DNA of 64,000 bases from Clostridium sp. 12(A) (GTDB lineage: Bacteria; Bacillota; Clostridia; Lachnospirales; Lachnospiraceae). Both the position numbers and the translations under genes were made by a program. The stretch spans positions 2,651,501-2,715,500 of the forward strand of contig JAGI01000002.1 in NCBI GenBank assembly GCA_000526575.1, written 5' to 3'. Under the pieces are notes generated by a model, which saw only the letters and a program-made list of their open reading frames with translations, searched no databases and had not been told where the DNA came from. Below, piece by piece: positions 17,563-25,309 of the stretch (the first letter of the stretch is position 1; the number at the start of each line of letters is the position of its first letter).

Positions 17563-18333
17563 TTATAATTGTAAGCATACCTTAAATGATAATTCAACAA
17601 GACTTTTTCTTATTTGCTCACGATTACACCACTTACGTGAGTTCCATTCAACACCGCTTAAGTCATCACCACCAAACAATATTTGACCTAAGATTATGTT
17701 GCGGAATTTTGATACTGCGAAAAATGCGGCAGCTTCCATTTCAACCGTAACACAACCCTCTAAAACCCGCAGTGCCATTTTCTCTTCTGTTTCTCTGTAA
17801 AATGCATCCGTCGTCCATGTTTTTGCTTTTATATATGGAATATTATCTACTTGTAAGACTTTTTCAATTATATTAATAGCATGTTGATTACATTCTATTT
17901 CTCTTGATGGTTCTACATAGTGGTATGAAACGCCTTCATCTCTAACCGCTTTATCGGGAACAATTAAGTGACCTACCTGGATACCCTTTTTCAGGACTCC
18001 CGCGGCTCCACAAACAATAAACTTCGAAAAGCCCATTGCAATAAGTTCCTCTAATTGCGCAGCTGCGCCAGCGGCTCCAAGGAAACCTTGCATGATTGCA
18101 ATAGGAGTCCCGTTATATACAGTCTCATAGATTGGCAGATTGACAGTCGCAGTGTAGAACGTAGCAATTTGTTTTAGTTTATCTGATTGGAGCAAATCAT
18201 TGATAACATCACCAAAATAAGTTATCACGCAGTATTCGGGAGCATCTATTTTTGTAATTGTATTTGAGGGTTCTATTTTTGCTTTTGTATTGGAATCAAA
18301 CTCCATGATTGGAAATTCTCTTTGATAAAACAT
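17563..18333 (-). CDS. Nucleoside phosphorylase (PNP/UDP superfamily)
   Basis: 256 residues. GFLGAAGAAAQLEELIAMG, FIVCGAAGVLKKGIQVG and VTVEMEAAAFFAVSKFR match the phosphate- and ribose-binding blocks of the PNP/uridine phosphorylase superfamily, the last with the MEAA motif. It should split a nucleoside with phosphate into base and ribose-1-phosphate; the base specificity is not clear. The start at 18333 (MFYQREF) is chosen because GGGAGG lies 8 bases upstream and would fall inside a longer frame. It appears monocistronic at the edge of the AT-rich accessory stretch. Confidence 0.8.
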   Translation of the reverse strand: MFYQREFPIMEFDSNTKAKIEPSNTITKIDAPEYCVITYFGDVINDLLQSDKLKQIATFYTATVNLPIYETVYNGTPIAIMQGFLGAAGAAAQLEELIAMGFSKFIVCGAAGVLKKGIQVGHLIVPDKAVRDEGVSYHYVEPSREIECNQHAINIIEKVLQVDNIPYIKAKTWTTDAFYRETEEKMALRVLEGCVTVEMEAAAFFAVSKFRNIILGQILFGGDDLSGVEWNSRKWCNREQIRKSLVELSFKVCLQL

Positions 18334-18375
18334 AAATTTTACCTCCCATAATTTCAAATAATTTTGCTTTATAAA

Positions 18376-18411
18376 AAACTACTAACTTAATAGCTCAATC
18401 GTTAGTAGTTT
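18376..18411 (-). terminator. Terminator of the SnoaL-like gene (repeat copy 1)
   Basis: The 11-bp stem AAACTACTAAC/GTTAGTAGTTT has a 14-base loop and a T-run on the minus strand. Its 19-base tail (18371-18389) recurs exactly at about 23122-23140. Confidence 0.75.
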
Positions 18412-18457
18412 ATTTCATCACTTATAGTATTTATTTGAAATTCAGCAAACCAAAAAC

Positions 18458-18835
18458 CTATCTAAATGGTGTTGTGTGTATTGCCTCCGAAGCAAATTCT
18501 TTAATTGAACTGATTGTTCCATTTTCTGTAAATTCAATAATTGAAACGCCATCAAAACCACTTATCTTATCTTGCATTTTATGCTTAAAAAACCATTCTA
18601 CAACAACGGAGTCGGCTTGATGAATGAATCGCTTTATAGTCCATTCAACTACTACTTGCTCTTTTAACATTTTGTCAATCCATTGATGTATTTCAGAAAT
18701 ACCCTGATACTCTGGCCCATAACATTCGCTATAATAGATATCACTATCAAAAATATTATCAATATTCTTAAAGTCACGTAATACCCACATTTCAAAATAT
18801 TCATTAATAACAGCCTCTTTTTCATTCAAACTCAT
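18458..18835 (-). CDS. SnoaL-like / NTF2-fold protein
   Basis: 125 residues of the SnoaL-like NTF2 fold: EKEAVINEYFEMWVLRDFKN at the N-terminus, YQGISEIHQWIDKM, then strands VVVEWTIKRFIHQADSVVVE and a closing GVSIIEFTENGTISSIKEF. Members bind or convert small hydrophobic molecules, or simply form ligand cavities; no specific activity is claimed. The start at 18835 has GGAGG 5 bases upstream. It is a single-gene unit with its own terminator. Confidence 0.75.
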   Translation of the reverse strand: MSLNEKEAVINEYFEMWVLRDFKNIDNIFDSDIYYSECYGPEYQGISEIHQWIDKMLKEQVVVEWTIKRFIHQADSVVVEWFFKHKMQDKISGFDGVSIIEFTENGTISSIKEFASEAIHTTPFR

Positions 18836-18893
18836 AGTCACCTCCATAGCTCATATGCTAAGAAAATTCCGATTTATATATTTAGGATTAATT

Positions 18894-19205
18894 CTAATCA
18901 TATACTTCTATATATGTTTCTGGGTAGCAATCCACTTCTTTTTGCTGGTTATCATCTAACCACAAAGGGATAGACCATTCCTGAATATCATCAAAAGTAA
19001 TAAACCACTGCACACCATTATCATAACTATTAAATGAGTATGCTAGGAATGTCCATATTTCACCGATATTATGTGTTGTACCATCATAATCAGTAAAATT
19101 TTTAATCACACGGTATTTACCCCCCTCTTTTAAGAACTGTCTTTGTTTTCCTATATTTACAGCCGTGAGATTGCTCCAGAAACCAATTTTTTGGGGTCCA
19201 GTCAT
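18894..19205 (-). CDS. DUF3601-like protein
   Basis: 103 residues. The core YRVIKNFTDYDGTTHNIGEIW with TFLAYSFNSYDNGVQWFITF resembles DUF3601, a small beta-rich domain of unknown function with a TxxxYxxxxYDxG pattern. GAGGTG stands 5 bases before the start. It has an independent promoter region; repeat element A1 lies about 90 bases upstream. The family call is from memory of the pattern and is moderate. Confidence 0.55.
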   Translation of the reverse strand: MTGPQKIGFWSNLTAVNIGKQRQFLKEGGKYRVIKNFTDYDGTTHNIGEIWTFLAYSFNSYDNGVQWFITFDDIQEWSIPLWLDDNQQKEVDCYPETYIEVYD

Positions 19206-19291
19206 ATTTACACCTCAACCTTTTATTATGAATAGTCTCCTTGAATAGAATACCATTCAACTTGCTCACTTCATTCTGAGAATAATAAAAA

Positions 19292-19315
19292 TACCAGCTT
19301 TATACTGATAGTTAG
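19292..19315 (+). repeat. Intergenic repeat A, copy 1
   Basis: The 24 bases beginning TACCAGCTTTATACTGATAG recur exactly at 20562-20585. The element resembles, in inverted orientation, element B at about 20001 (3-4 mismatches over 19 positions). It lies just past the 3' end of the hydrolase gene. Confidence 0.75.
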
Positions 19316-19329
19316 ATGTTAAAGAGATA

Positions 19330-19941
19330 TCAACCGAGTATATTCATGATAGCTTTCTTCATCCATTTGTCTAAAAAGGCAATTTGTTCATTCGTATGAA
19401 ACCAATGTTCGCCGTCCTTCATTACAGTAAGATTGGCATTATGACTTGCTACAAAGGTATCAATTGTCGCGCGGGATGTGAGGTTATCGTTTTCTGCGTA
19501 TAATATTTCAGTGGGAATACCCCATTTGATAGGATTTTTTCGGACGAAGTTTAGATAATCCCACGATAGCGTTTCGCCAAATTCAGTGGGAATTTGTCCC
19601 CTTTTACAAAGTTCGTCCTCTGTCACATTGGCCCACTGCATCATATCAAGAATCAAACGCTCCATATCCAGAATTGGAGAAATCAATAATGCTTTCTCAA
19701 TCCTACAGTTTTGTAGTGCGTACATTGCGAAATAAGCACCTATACTGTTTGCAATAATGGATATATGCTCGTAATCTATTGTTAATTTCTCATACACAGT
19801 CTTAATCTGATCTTGTACAATCCACGGCAGGTAATCCTTGTAATCTACGCCAAAAATATCATAGTTGTTACAATTCTTTTTGTATTGTTCACCTTCTAAA
19901 TAGTTACCGTCTTTTCCATGTATATATATAATAGCTTTCAT
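19330..19941 (-). CDS. Alpha/beta hydrolase
   Basis: 203 residues, a compact alpha/beta hydrolase: IIYIHGKDGN provides the oxyanion-type HG motif, IIANSIGAYFAM the nucleophile elbow (A-N-S-I-G), and DGEHWFH the catalytic His. Substrate unknown; similar small proteins are annotated as esterase/lipase-like. The ATG at 19941 has AAGGA about 8 bases upstream. A -35/-10 pair TTGATA-17-TATAAT precedes it (19981-20009). The gene is bracketed by repeat A1 and the inverted-related repeat B1. Confidence 0.75.
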   Translation of the reverse strand: MKAIIYIHGKDGNYLEGEQYKKNCNNYDIFGVDYKDYLPWIVQDQIKTVYEKLTIDYEHISIIANSIGAYFAMYALQNCRIEKALLISPILDMERLILDMMQWANVTEDELCKRGQIPTEFGETLSWDYLNFVRKNPIKWGIPTEILYAENDNLTSRATIDTFVASHNANLTVMKDGEHWFHTNEQIAFLDKWMKKAIMNILG

Positions 19942-19980
19942 CAATTTTTTTCCTTATTTTTTTCCTATATACTTTATTTA

Positions 19981-20045
19981 ATTATAAAATAAACTCTTAT
20001 AACTATCAATATTAAGTTTTTAATGAACAATATACTTAGTTAAAT
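19981..20045 (-). promoter_or_regulatory. Promoter of hydrolase gene plus repeat B, copy 1
   Basis: On the minus strand TTGATA (20004-20009) and TATAAT (19981-19986) are 17 bases apart. The region 20001-20045 upstream of -35 matches 21470-21514 with about five mismatches, so the two unrelated genes share a promoter-proximal module. Confidence 0.75.
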
Positions 20046-20160
20046 GCTTATTTTCAGAATAGAATTTGTAGCTGACAATTCTTAGGATAAGTAAAGAAAG
20101 AGTATATTCTATACCTCTTTTATGTTAAGCTTAAAGAAAAACTGATATTAGGAGAAAAAT

Positions 20161-20445
20161 ATGATCAAAGTAATTGCGAGAAGTATCATAAAAGAAAATC
20201 ATTTATCTGAAGCATTAGAAATCTATCAGCTTCTGGTTGCTGAAACCGTAAAAGAAACTGGCTGTATTTCTTACGAATTATTTCAAGAACTAAATTACCC
20301 AAATAGCTTGACCTTAATTGAAGAATGGGATGATATGGAAGCTTTACAGCGTCATACCAGGACACCACATTTCATCACCTTAGTTGAACAACTTTCTTTC
20401 TTTGAAAAAGAATTACCAGTATTAATATATAAAAAATTGTTTTAA
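20161..20445 (+). CDS. Antibiotic-biosynthesis-monooxygenase (ABM) domain protein
   Basis: 94 residues, a dimeric ferredoxin-like ABM/quinol monooxygenase fold: IKVIARSIIKENHLSEALEI, VKETGCISYELFQELNYPNS, LTLIEEWDDMEALQRHTRTP with the conserved H-x-x-T-P-H-F pattern. Relatives act on quinols or have unknown substrates. AGGAG stands 6 bases before the ATG. It is the only plus-strand gene in its neighbourhood and converges with the methyltransferase gene. Confidence 0.8.
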   Translation: MIKVIARSIIKENHLSEALEIYQLLVAETVKETGCISYELFQELNYPNSLTLIEEWDDMEALQRHTRTPHFITLVEQLSFFEKELPVLIYKKLF

Positions 20446-20451
20446 TTATAG

Positions 20452-20494
20452 TGCAGATGATGATTGATTTTCAAAAAGTCATTTAGCATCTGCA
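20452..20494 (+). terminator. Possible terminator of ABM gene
   Basis: TGCAGATG at 20452-20459 pairs with CATCTGCA at 20487-20494 across an AT-rich loop, 7 bases after the ABM stop. The U-tract is weak. Confidence 0.4.
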
Positions 20495-20561
20495 TTACTT
20501 ATGTAACACTCTGGAATATTTTAATAAAATGCAATAAACCGATCAGATTAATTCTAATAAT

Positions 20562-20585
20562 TACCAGCTTTATACTGATAGTTAG
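20562..20585 (+). repeat. Intergenic repeat A, copy 2
   Basis: An exact second copy of the 24-base element at 19292-19315, again just downstream of the 3' end of a minus-strand gene (the methyltransferase) whose 5' side carries repeat B2. Confidence 0.75.
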
Positions 20586-20679
20586 TCGTTTCTTTACATA
20601 TTTGATTTTGTGGGTATCTTACTATATTTATAAAGACAAAGCCCATTTAAGGCTAAGACTACGTGTAACTTGGAACACC

Positions 20680-21411
20680 TTATTTTGATACAATTACCCG
20701 AATTCTCCTGTAATCTGCCACCCATTTTTCTCCATCAAACAGTTGGTTTTCCAATAAACTTTCAACGTTTTTAAGAATATTCTCTTGTTCCAGGTTATTA
20801 TAAGACGATAAGTCATTTGAAAAAAATTGTTTCATCCATTTTCGTAAACCATACTTTCCATCAGACAATGGCGTGGGTCTATCATAGTCATAAATTTTTT
20901 GTATACTAAAGCCTGCTTTCTTTAGTACAACAGAATATGATTCAACCGTTGGAAAATAAAAAGGACTTTTATATGATGGTACAACAGAACTATAGGCCGA
21001 TTCAATCGCTGATATATTTCCATACGCTCCAAATTCACTAATAAGACTTCCTCCGTCCTTAAGGGCACTATAAATTCTTTTCAGAAGTATTTCTTGATCC
21101 GGAATCCAATGAAATACGGCGTTTGAAAAAATAATATCAAATTTACTTTCCCATGGTATTAAACAAGCATTCATGACTTGGAAATTCAGATGAGGGTACT
21201 TTATTTTTGCGGCTTCAATCATTTCTTCTGAACCATCAATTCCAATAATCTCATTACAAATTTCACTGAGTTTCTTTGTTAAATCCCCTGTTCCACAGCC
21301 AAGATCCAGTATACATTGGTTCTTATCAGAAGGAAGATAGGTAATTAAATCATATCCATACTCCGATACAAAAGAATGCGACTTATCATATAAGGTACTG
21401 TTCCATTTCAC
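20680..21411 (-). CDS. Class I SAM methyltransferase (trans-aconitate methyltransferase-like)
   Basis: 243 residues, Rossmann methyltransferase: motif I ILDLGCGTGDLT, acidic motif II EIIGIDGSEEMIE, motif IV FDIIFSNAVFHWI and FGAYGNI. The order and the FHW motif resemble Tam, which methylates trans-aconitate, but the family is broad. Translation starts at GTG 21411, supported by AGGAGG 8 bases upstream. A promoter TTGATA-17-TATTCT lies at 21450-21478. The gene is bracketed by repeat A2 at its 3' side and B2 at its 5' side. Confidence 0.82.
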   Translation of the reverse strand: MKWNSTLYDKSHSFVSEYGYDLITYLPSDKNQCILDLGCGTGDLTKKLSEICNEIIGIDGSEEMIEAAKIKYPHLNFQVMNACLIPWESKFDIIFSNAVFHWIPDQEILLKRIYSALKDGGSLISEFGAYGNISAIESAYSSVVPSYKSPFYFPTVESYSVVLKKAGFSIQKIYDYDRPTPLSDGKYGLRKWMKQFFSNDLSSYNNLEQENILKNVESLLENQLFDGEKWVADYRRIRVIVSK

Positions 21412-21449
21412 GAATGATACCTCCTATCGTTCAATTTATATTTTTGAAA

Positions 21450-21514
21450 AGAATACCATAAATGTTACTAACTATCAATATTAAGTTCTCAATGTACATT
21501 ATACTTAGTCAAAT
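21450..21514 (-). promoter_or_regulatory. Promoter of methyltransferase gene plus repeat B, copy 2
   Basis: On the minus strand TTGATA (21473-21478) and TATTCT (21450-21455) are 17 bases apart. Bases 21470-21514 repeat the module at 20001-20045. Weaker similarity (TTGCAGCTCACAATT versus TTGTAGCTGACAATT) continues to about 21568. Confidence 0.7.
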
Positions 21515-21592
21515 TCGAATTTCCTGTGTAATTTGAAATCCCTTAAAATCTTGCAGCTCACAATTAACATTATTAAATGGCATTTCATGTAG

Positions 21593-21634
21593 TTAAAGTT
21601 CTTTACCGGCTGGTGTTAACTCATATACATTCAC
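21593..21634 (-). other. Thirteen-codon open fragment after GNAT gene
   Basis: GTG to TAA reading VNVYELTPAGKEL, with AAAGGAGG 9 bases upstream, directly after the GNAT stop. The YELTPAGKEL string is typical of winged-helix regulators. It may be the stub of a truncated third gene next to repeat B2. Expression is not shown. Confidence 0.3.
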
Positions 21635-21657
21635 TTGTAGTATCCTCCTTTTATTTT

Positions 21658-22254
21658 CTATTCATCGAATTTGGGAGAAACTATCGCCATCATTACAACC
21701 GTATGAAATTCCTTGCCAAATGGGTAGCAATGCAATACCCCTTCCTTTTTATAACCATTCTTTTCAAGTACATGAATTGAAGCTGTATTCTCTACCCGGA
21801 CTAAACCTTGTATACGCTGTAAGTTTAGATTCTCAAGGCCAAATGATGTGACTTTTTCTACTACCTCTGTAGCAACTCCATATCCCCAAAAGCTTCTACC
21901 GAAATGATACGATATTTCTGCCATGGTCTTCTTTTGAAATCCTCCCAAGTCCACTCTTCCAGCTATTTTTCCTGTACTTTTTTCTTCCACACACCAGGTA
22001 AAAACGGTCTTACTTTTTAACAGCCTGCCATTTATATTATTTAACCAATTTGATATATGAGGCTCCTTATCAAAAAGAGGTACTCCGCCTCCAAGATATT
22101 TTTGCACTTGATCATCCCTTAAGATATCAAAATATTCCGCCATGTCGAGGCGTGAAAATGGGCGAAGAATCAATCGTTGGGACTCTAAATAGGGGACACA
22201 ATCAAAATAGTCATGGAACGATTTCAAATTAACCTCCTTTATACGGCCAGTCAT
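21658..22254 (-). CDS. GNAT acetyltransferase (RimJ/RimL-like)
   Basis: 198 residues. LILRPFSRLDMAEYFDIL, ISYHFGRSFWGYGVATEVVE (acetyl-CoA loop) and LQRIQGLVRVENTASIHVLE with EKNGYKKEGVL give the RimJ/RimL-type GNAT signature. The target may be a protein N-terminus or a small amine. Its ATG overlaps the TGA of the upstream hydrolase gene as ATGA, so the two are translationally coupled. Confidence 0.82.
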   Translation of the reverse strand: MTGRIKEVNLKSFHDYFDCVPYLESQRLILRPFSRLDMAEYFDILRDDQVQKYLGGGVPLFDKEPHISNWLNNINGRLLKSKTVFTWCVEEKSTGKIAGRVDLGGFQKKTMAEISYHFGRSFWGYGVATEVVEKVTSFGLENLNLQRIQGLVRVENTASIHVLEKNGYKKEGVLHCYPFGKEFHTVVMMAIVSPKFDE

Positions 22255-22997
22255 TGAGAAAACAATTGCCTCAGCTGCTCGACGTATTGTTTCGGCTGCG
22301 TAAGGCTTAATTCACCATGTTTCATGCTTGGTGCAATGTATCGATGACTGTTTGGTATTGCCCGGTGTAGCATTAGCGCTGATTTTTGCATGACGGTAAT
22401 TTCTTTTTCTCCAACGATAACAAGAACTTTTGCTGATGTTTTCTTGATTTCTTCTTTCATTTTGTATGTCCCATTGCTTAGTATTGTATTTACTAAGGTC
22501 TGTTTTGATATTACTATACTTTCGGTATAATATCGTTCAAACAGCGCATTGGGAACACATAGCTGCTTTGCCTGTAGTTTTGAAAACCAACGCTTTGTAA
22601 TCAGCTTATAGCTAAGCTTGCATATGGGAACTGCTAATAATCTGGTTCCCCTTATGGGACAGACCAAGGCGCTTTCTATGACGGCAAAATCTGAGATATT
22701 TGCATTTTGGGATAGAACTTCAGTAACAATTTGTGCACCAATGGATAATCCGCCGATTGCAAATACATGTCCGTTGCATTGTTCTTTCACATAGTTTATC
22801 ACTTGGTCTGCGGATTTTTCTATACTTAAAAATGTCTTATTGGCATTTTCGCCGTATCCGTCAAGAATAGGAGTAACAACATGAAATTCAGGCGTTAATA
22901 AAGATATAACACTTTCCCAGGACCAATAGGACAGACCACCTCCATGAAGTAAAATAATTGTGGGTGCATTGATAGTTCCGAACTCTTTAAATACCAT
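22251..22997 (-). CDS. Alpha/beta hydrolase
   Basis: 248 residues. TIILLHGGGLSYWSWE holds the oxyanion HGGG, FAIGGLSIGAQIV the nucleophile Ser elbow, and PSMKHGELSL the catalytic His; KVLVIVGEKE precedes the acid region. Substrate unknown. The start at 22997 (MVFKEFG) is preferred because GGAG lies 9 bases upstream; the ATG at 23012 lacks a site. It is the first gene of a two-gene operon with the overlapping GNAT. Confidence 0.78.
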   Translation of the reverse strand: MVFKEFGTINAPTIILLHGGGLSYWSWESVISLLTPEFHVVTPILDGYGENANKTFLSIEKSADQVINYVKEQCNGHVFAIGGLSIGAQIVTEVLSQNANISDFAVIESALVCPIRGTRLLAVPICKLSYKLITKRWFSKLQAKQLCVPNALFERYYTESIVISKQTLVNTILSNGTYKMKEEIKKTSAKVLVIVGEKEITVMQKSALMLHRAIPNSHRYIAPSMKHGELSLTQPKQYVEQLRQLFSQ

Positions 22998-23126
22998 GTT
23001 AAACAGCTCCATTTTTAAAATTGTTATGCCATTGGCTCATTTCATCCTCACTGTCAGAATCATAATTACCCTCTGTTATTATATAGCATTATAATCCTAT
23101 TCTTTTACTGCTTTGATTAATAAAAA

Positions 23127-23155
23127 ACTACTAACTTATTTAGGCAGCTAGTAGT
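23127..23155 (-). terminator. Terminator of the isochorismatase gene (repeat copy 2)
   Basis: ACTACTA/TAGTAGT stem with a 15-base loop and a T-run on the minus strand. The distal arm and tail match the terminator at 18371-18389 exactly over 19 bases. Confidence 0.65.
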
Positions 23156-23164
23156 CTATGTTTG

Positions 23165-23707
23165 CTATGATTCGATTGTGTTATGATTCTTTATTTTCTT
23201 AATTACTTCATCTAAGGAAATGCATTCTGCATATCTCTCATTCCACATGAATTCATTATGATACTTATAACTATTTTCCCCACTTAAATATTCATTATCA
23301 ATGGTGGAATTAGCGTAAGCCGGCACTATCATATGGAATCCATGCTCAAAACCACATTTGACCGTGGCATCAATACATTTATCGGTTTGAAGCCCTACCA
23401 CAATAATTTCTTTCTCATTTTTATCTTTTAAATATTCTAAGAGACCGGTTCCTCTAAAGGAGCTATTAACTTCTTTCGTAAATATTTTTTCCTGTTCCAG
23501 GGGTTTGAAATCTTCATAAACCTCAAATCCTTCCTCGCCCTTGGTCAGACTGCTTCCTTTTCCATTATCGTGTACCACGTAAACGACTTCCATATTGTTT
23601 TTTCTTGCAGCACTTATTAAATTTTCAATATTTTTCGTAAAGGAATTAAAATTATATAATTGATCATTAACAAGTAATTTTTGTGTATCAACAACCAGTA
23701 AAACCAT
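23165..23707 (-). CDS. Isochorismatase-like cysteine hydrolase
   Basis: 180 residues. VLLVVDTQKLLVND holds the catalytic Asp, MEVVYVVHDN follows, and IIVVGLQTDKCIDATVKCGFEHG carries the nucleophilic Cys in the QTDKCIDAT block. Family members hydrolyse amides or isochorismate. The start at 23707 has GGAGG 8 bases upstream, inside an otherwise longer frame. It has its own promoter and terminator and is a single-gene unit. Confidence 0.82.
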   Translation of the reverse strand: MVLLVVDTQKLLVNDQLYNFNSFTKNIENLISAARKNNMEVVYVVHDNGKGSSLTKGEEGFEVYEDFKPLEQEKIFTKEVNSSFRGTGLLEYLKDKNEKEIIVVGLQTDKCIDATVKCGFEHGFHMIVPAYANSTIDNEYLSGENSYKYHNEFMWNERYAECISLDEVIKKIKNHNTIES

Positions 23708-23776
23708 ATCGTTTACCTCCGTATGTCTCATGCCATTTGAACTCTGTCTTTTTTCCCTGAAAGCTACTTTATTTAA

Positions 23777-23805
23777 AGGATATAGATAATTGTACTAGCT
23801 GTCAA
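23777..23805 (-). promoter_or_regulatory. Promoter of isochorismatase gene
   Basis: On the minus strand TTGACA (23800-23805) and TATCCT (23777-23782) are 17 bases apart. The context AATATTGACAGCTAGTA resembles the -35 region of repeats B1 and B2. Confidence 0.7.
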
Positions 23806-23869
23806 TATTATTTTTTGTATTAGCATCTTACGGGTATATGCTTATGTAAACCAGACTCACTTAATCCTC

Positions 23870-24394
23870 TTACTTTAGTTTTGAATAGATAAAAGTATCT
23901 TTCCAAATTGGCTTACCATCGCTATCCTTCCAAAAATACACATTTTCCTTCAAATACCCTTCCCGGGTAAAGTCCAAACTCTCCAATAATCTCCACGATG
24001 CTTGGTTGTCAGGATCACATTCCGCATAAATTCTATGTATCCCTTTTTGAAATGACAGTTCCATAAGCTTTTGACAGCTTTCCTTTGCATATCCCTTGTT
24101 CCAATAATCCTCATTAAAAACATACCCTATTTCCAATGATTCAAAATCACGTTTCCCTAAATATACATTACCAATCATCTTGCCAGTAGACTTTAACTCT
24201 ACAGCTAGCATTTCATCTGATGAAACTCTCCACTTTAAATTATCTTCGGTCTCTTTTAAAGTCTTGGTCTTATATGGTTCATATTCTACAACCTTCGGAT
24301 TTGATAAATATTCATATAAATCCTGTAAATCGTCTTCCTCATACCTTCTCAAGATTAACCTGTCTGTCTCTGCTAATATTGATTTTGTTTTCAT
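23870..24394 (-). CDS. GNAT acetyltransferase
   Basis: 174 residues. TDRLILRRYEEDDLQDLYEY at the N-terminus, LEIGYVFNEDYWNKGYAKES as the acetyl-CoA loop, and HRIYAECDPDNQASWRLLES are standard RimJ/RimL-type GNAT blocks. A GGGGG ribosome site lies about 10 bases before the ATG. It is monocistronic within the accessory stretch. Substrate unknown. Confidence 0.8.
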   Translation of the reverse strand: MKTKSILAETDRLILRRYEEDDLQDLYEYLSNPKVVEYEPYKTKTLKETEDNLKWRVSSDEMLAVELKSTGKMIGNVYLGKRDFESLEIGYVFNEDYWNKGYAKESCQKLMELSFQKGIHRIYAECDPDNQASWRLLESLDFTREGYLKENVYFWKDSDGKPIWKDTFIYSKLK

Positions 24395-24606
24395 ATTAGT
24401 TACGCCCCCATTTTCATGATTATATTAACCAATTCCATTTCATGCTATAATGGTTATTGATTAATCACTATATTGATAAGATCCATTTCTGTTCCAGATA
24501 CATTGTACCACCCCAATTACCAGCCATCATTTTTTCCTTAATGACATTCCCTTAAGTGTCAGCTATAATAATACTAACCTTTTTAGCTTAGAGAGGAGGA
24601 TTTGCA

Positions 24607-24927
24607 GTGATAGAAATATATAACTTAATAAGTATTATTTCAGGGTTCTCTGCATTGCTGTTCCCATTAATAATCCTACTTCTATGGAAAAAAATCAACT
24701 ATCCGATTTATACCGTTATTACAGTGTCTAGTTTTGTATCCTGTACCGCTTCGATTTGCGCACAGCTTTTTAGCACTAGCTGTTTAGTAAAATTAAAAGA
24801 TTGGCCCGCTCTGATAGATACATCTCAAGGGATAGCGATAATCTCTTTGTGGTTGATCTGTGTTACATCTGTTATTAATATCACAGTATCACTAATCTAT
24901 TTCAAGAAAAAAAATACTGGCAAATAA
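24607..24927 (+). CDS. Small membrane protein, three helices
   Basis: 106 residues with hydrophobic segments at about 5-27, 34-55 and 74-97 and a basic C-terminus. GTG start with GAGAGGAGG 7 bases upstream. No family recognised. A second small membrane protein gene follows 77 bases later, so they may form a pair. Confidence 0.55.
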   Translation: MIEIYNLISIISGFSALLFPLIILLLWKKINYPIYTVITVSSFVSCTASICAQLFSTSCLVKLKDWPALIDTSQGIAIISLWLICVTSVINITVSLIYFKKKNTGK

Positions 24928-25004
24928 CAATTTAATTAATAACAGAAGTTATGCAGCTGCATAAAGCTTTCATTAAACTCAACATACAGGAGAAATATAA
25001 TTAC

Positions 25005-25202
25005 ATGAAAAAAATAAGTGATAAGTTTATTAGTTTTTGGATTTATTTTTCTATCATAGTGTCATTGTTGCTTGCAGAAAAACATGCCACTCACGATACC
25101 TGGTGGAACGTCATTAAATCTGAAGCCTGGGACATCGTTTTAGTAATTGCCATAGGCATGATAGTTGAGGTAATTATGATATATTATAAAGAAAATAAGT
25201 GA
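25005..25202 (+). CDS. Small membrane protein, two helices
   Basis: 65 residues with two hydrophobic stretches (about 9-24 and 41-58) around a polar EKHATHDTWWN loop. The ATG at 25005 has AGGAG 12 bases upstream, somewhat long; an upstream ATG at 24951 has no ribosome site. Function unknown. It is probably co-transcribed with the preceding membrane protein gene. Confidence 0.45.
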   Translation: MKKISDKFISFWIYFSIIVSLLLAEKHATHDTWWNVIKSEAWDIVLVIAIGMIVEVIMIYYKENK

Positions 25203-25309
25203 TAAGTTATTAGACTACGGTAGTATTGTTCCTCCTAACTGGCAAATTCCAATCGGTCTGACCGTAACGATTAAGATATACCATAATTCTAACGTCTTTC
25301 ATTATCCCA

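Noticed and set aside
20464-20688. 74-codon hydrophobic plus-strand frame
   Set aside because: It overlaps the ABM terminator hairpin, repeat A2 and the end of the methyltransferase gene; no ribosome site.
19292-21514. Classical integron attC cassette array
   Set aside because: No integrase gene, and the repeats lack consistent paired GTTRRRY / RYYYAAC core sites and the attC fold.
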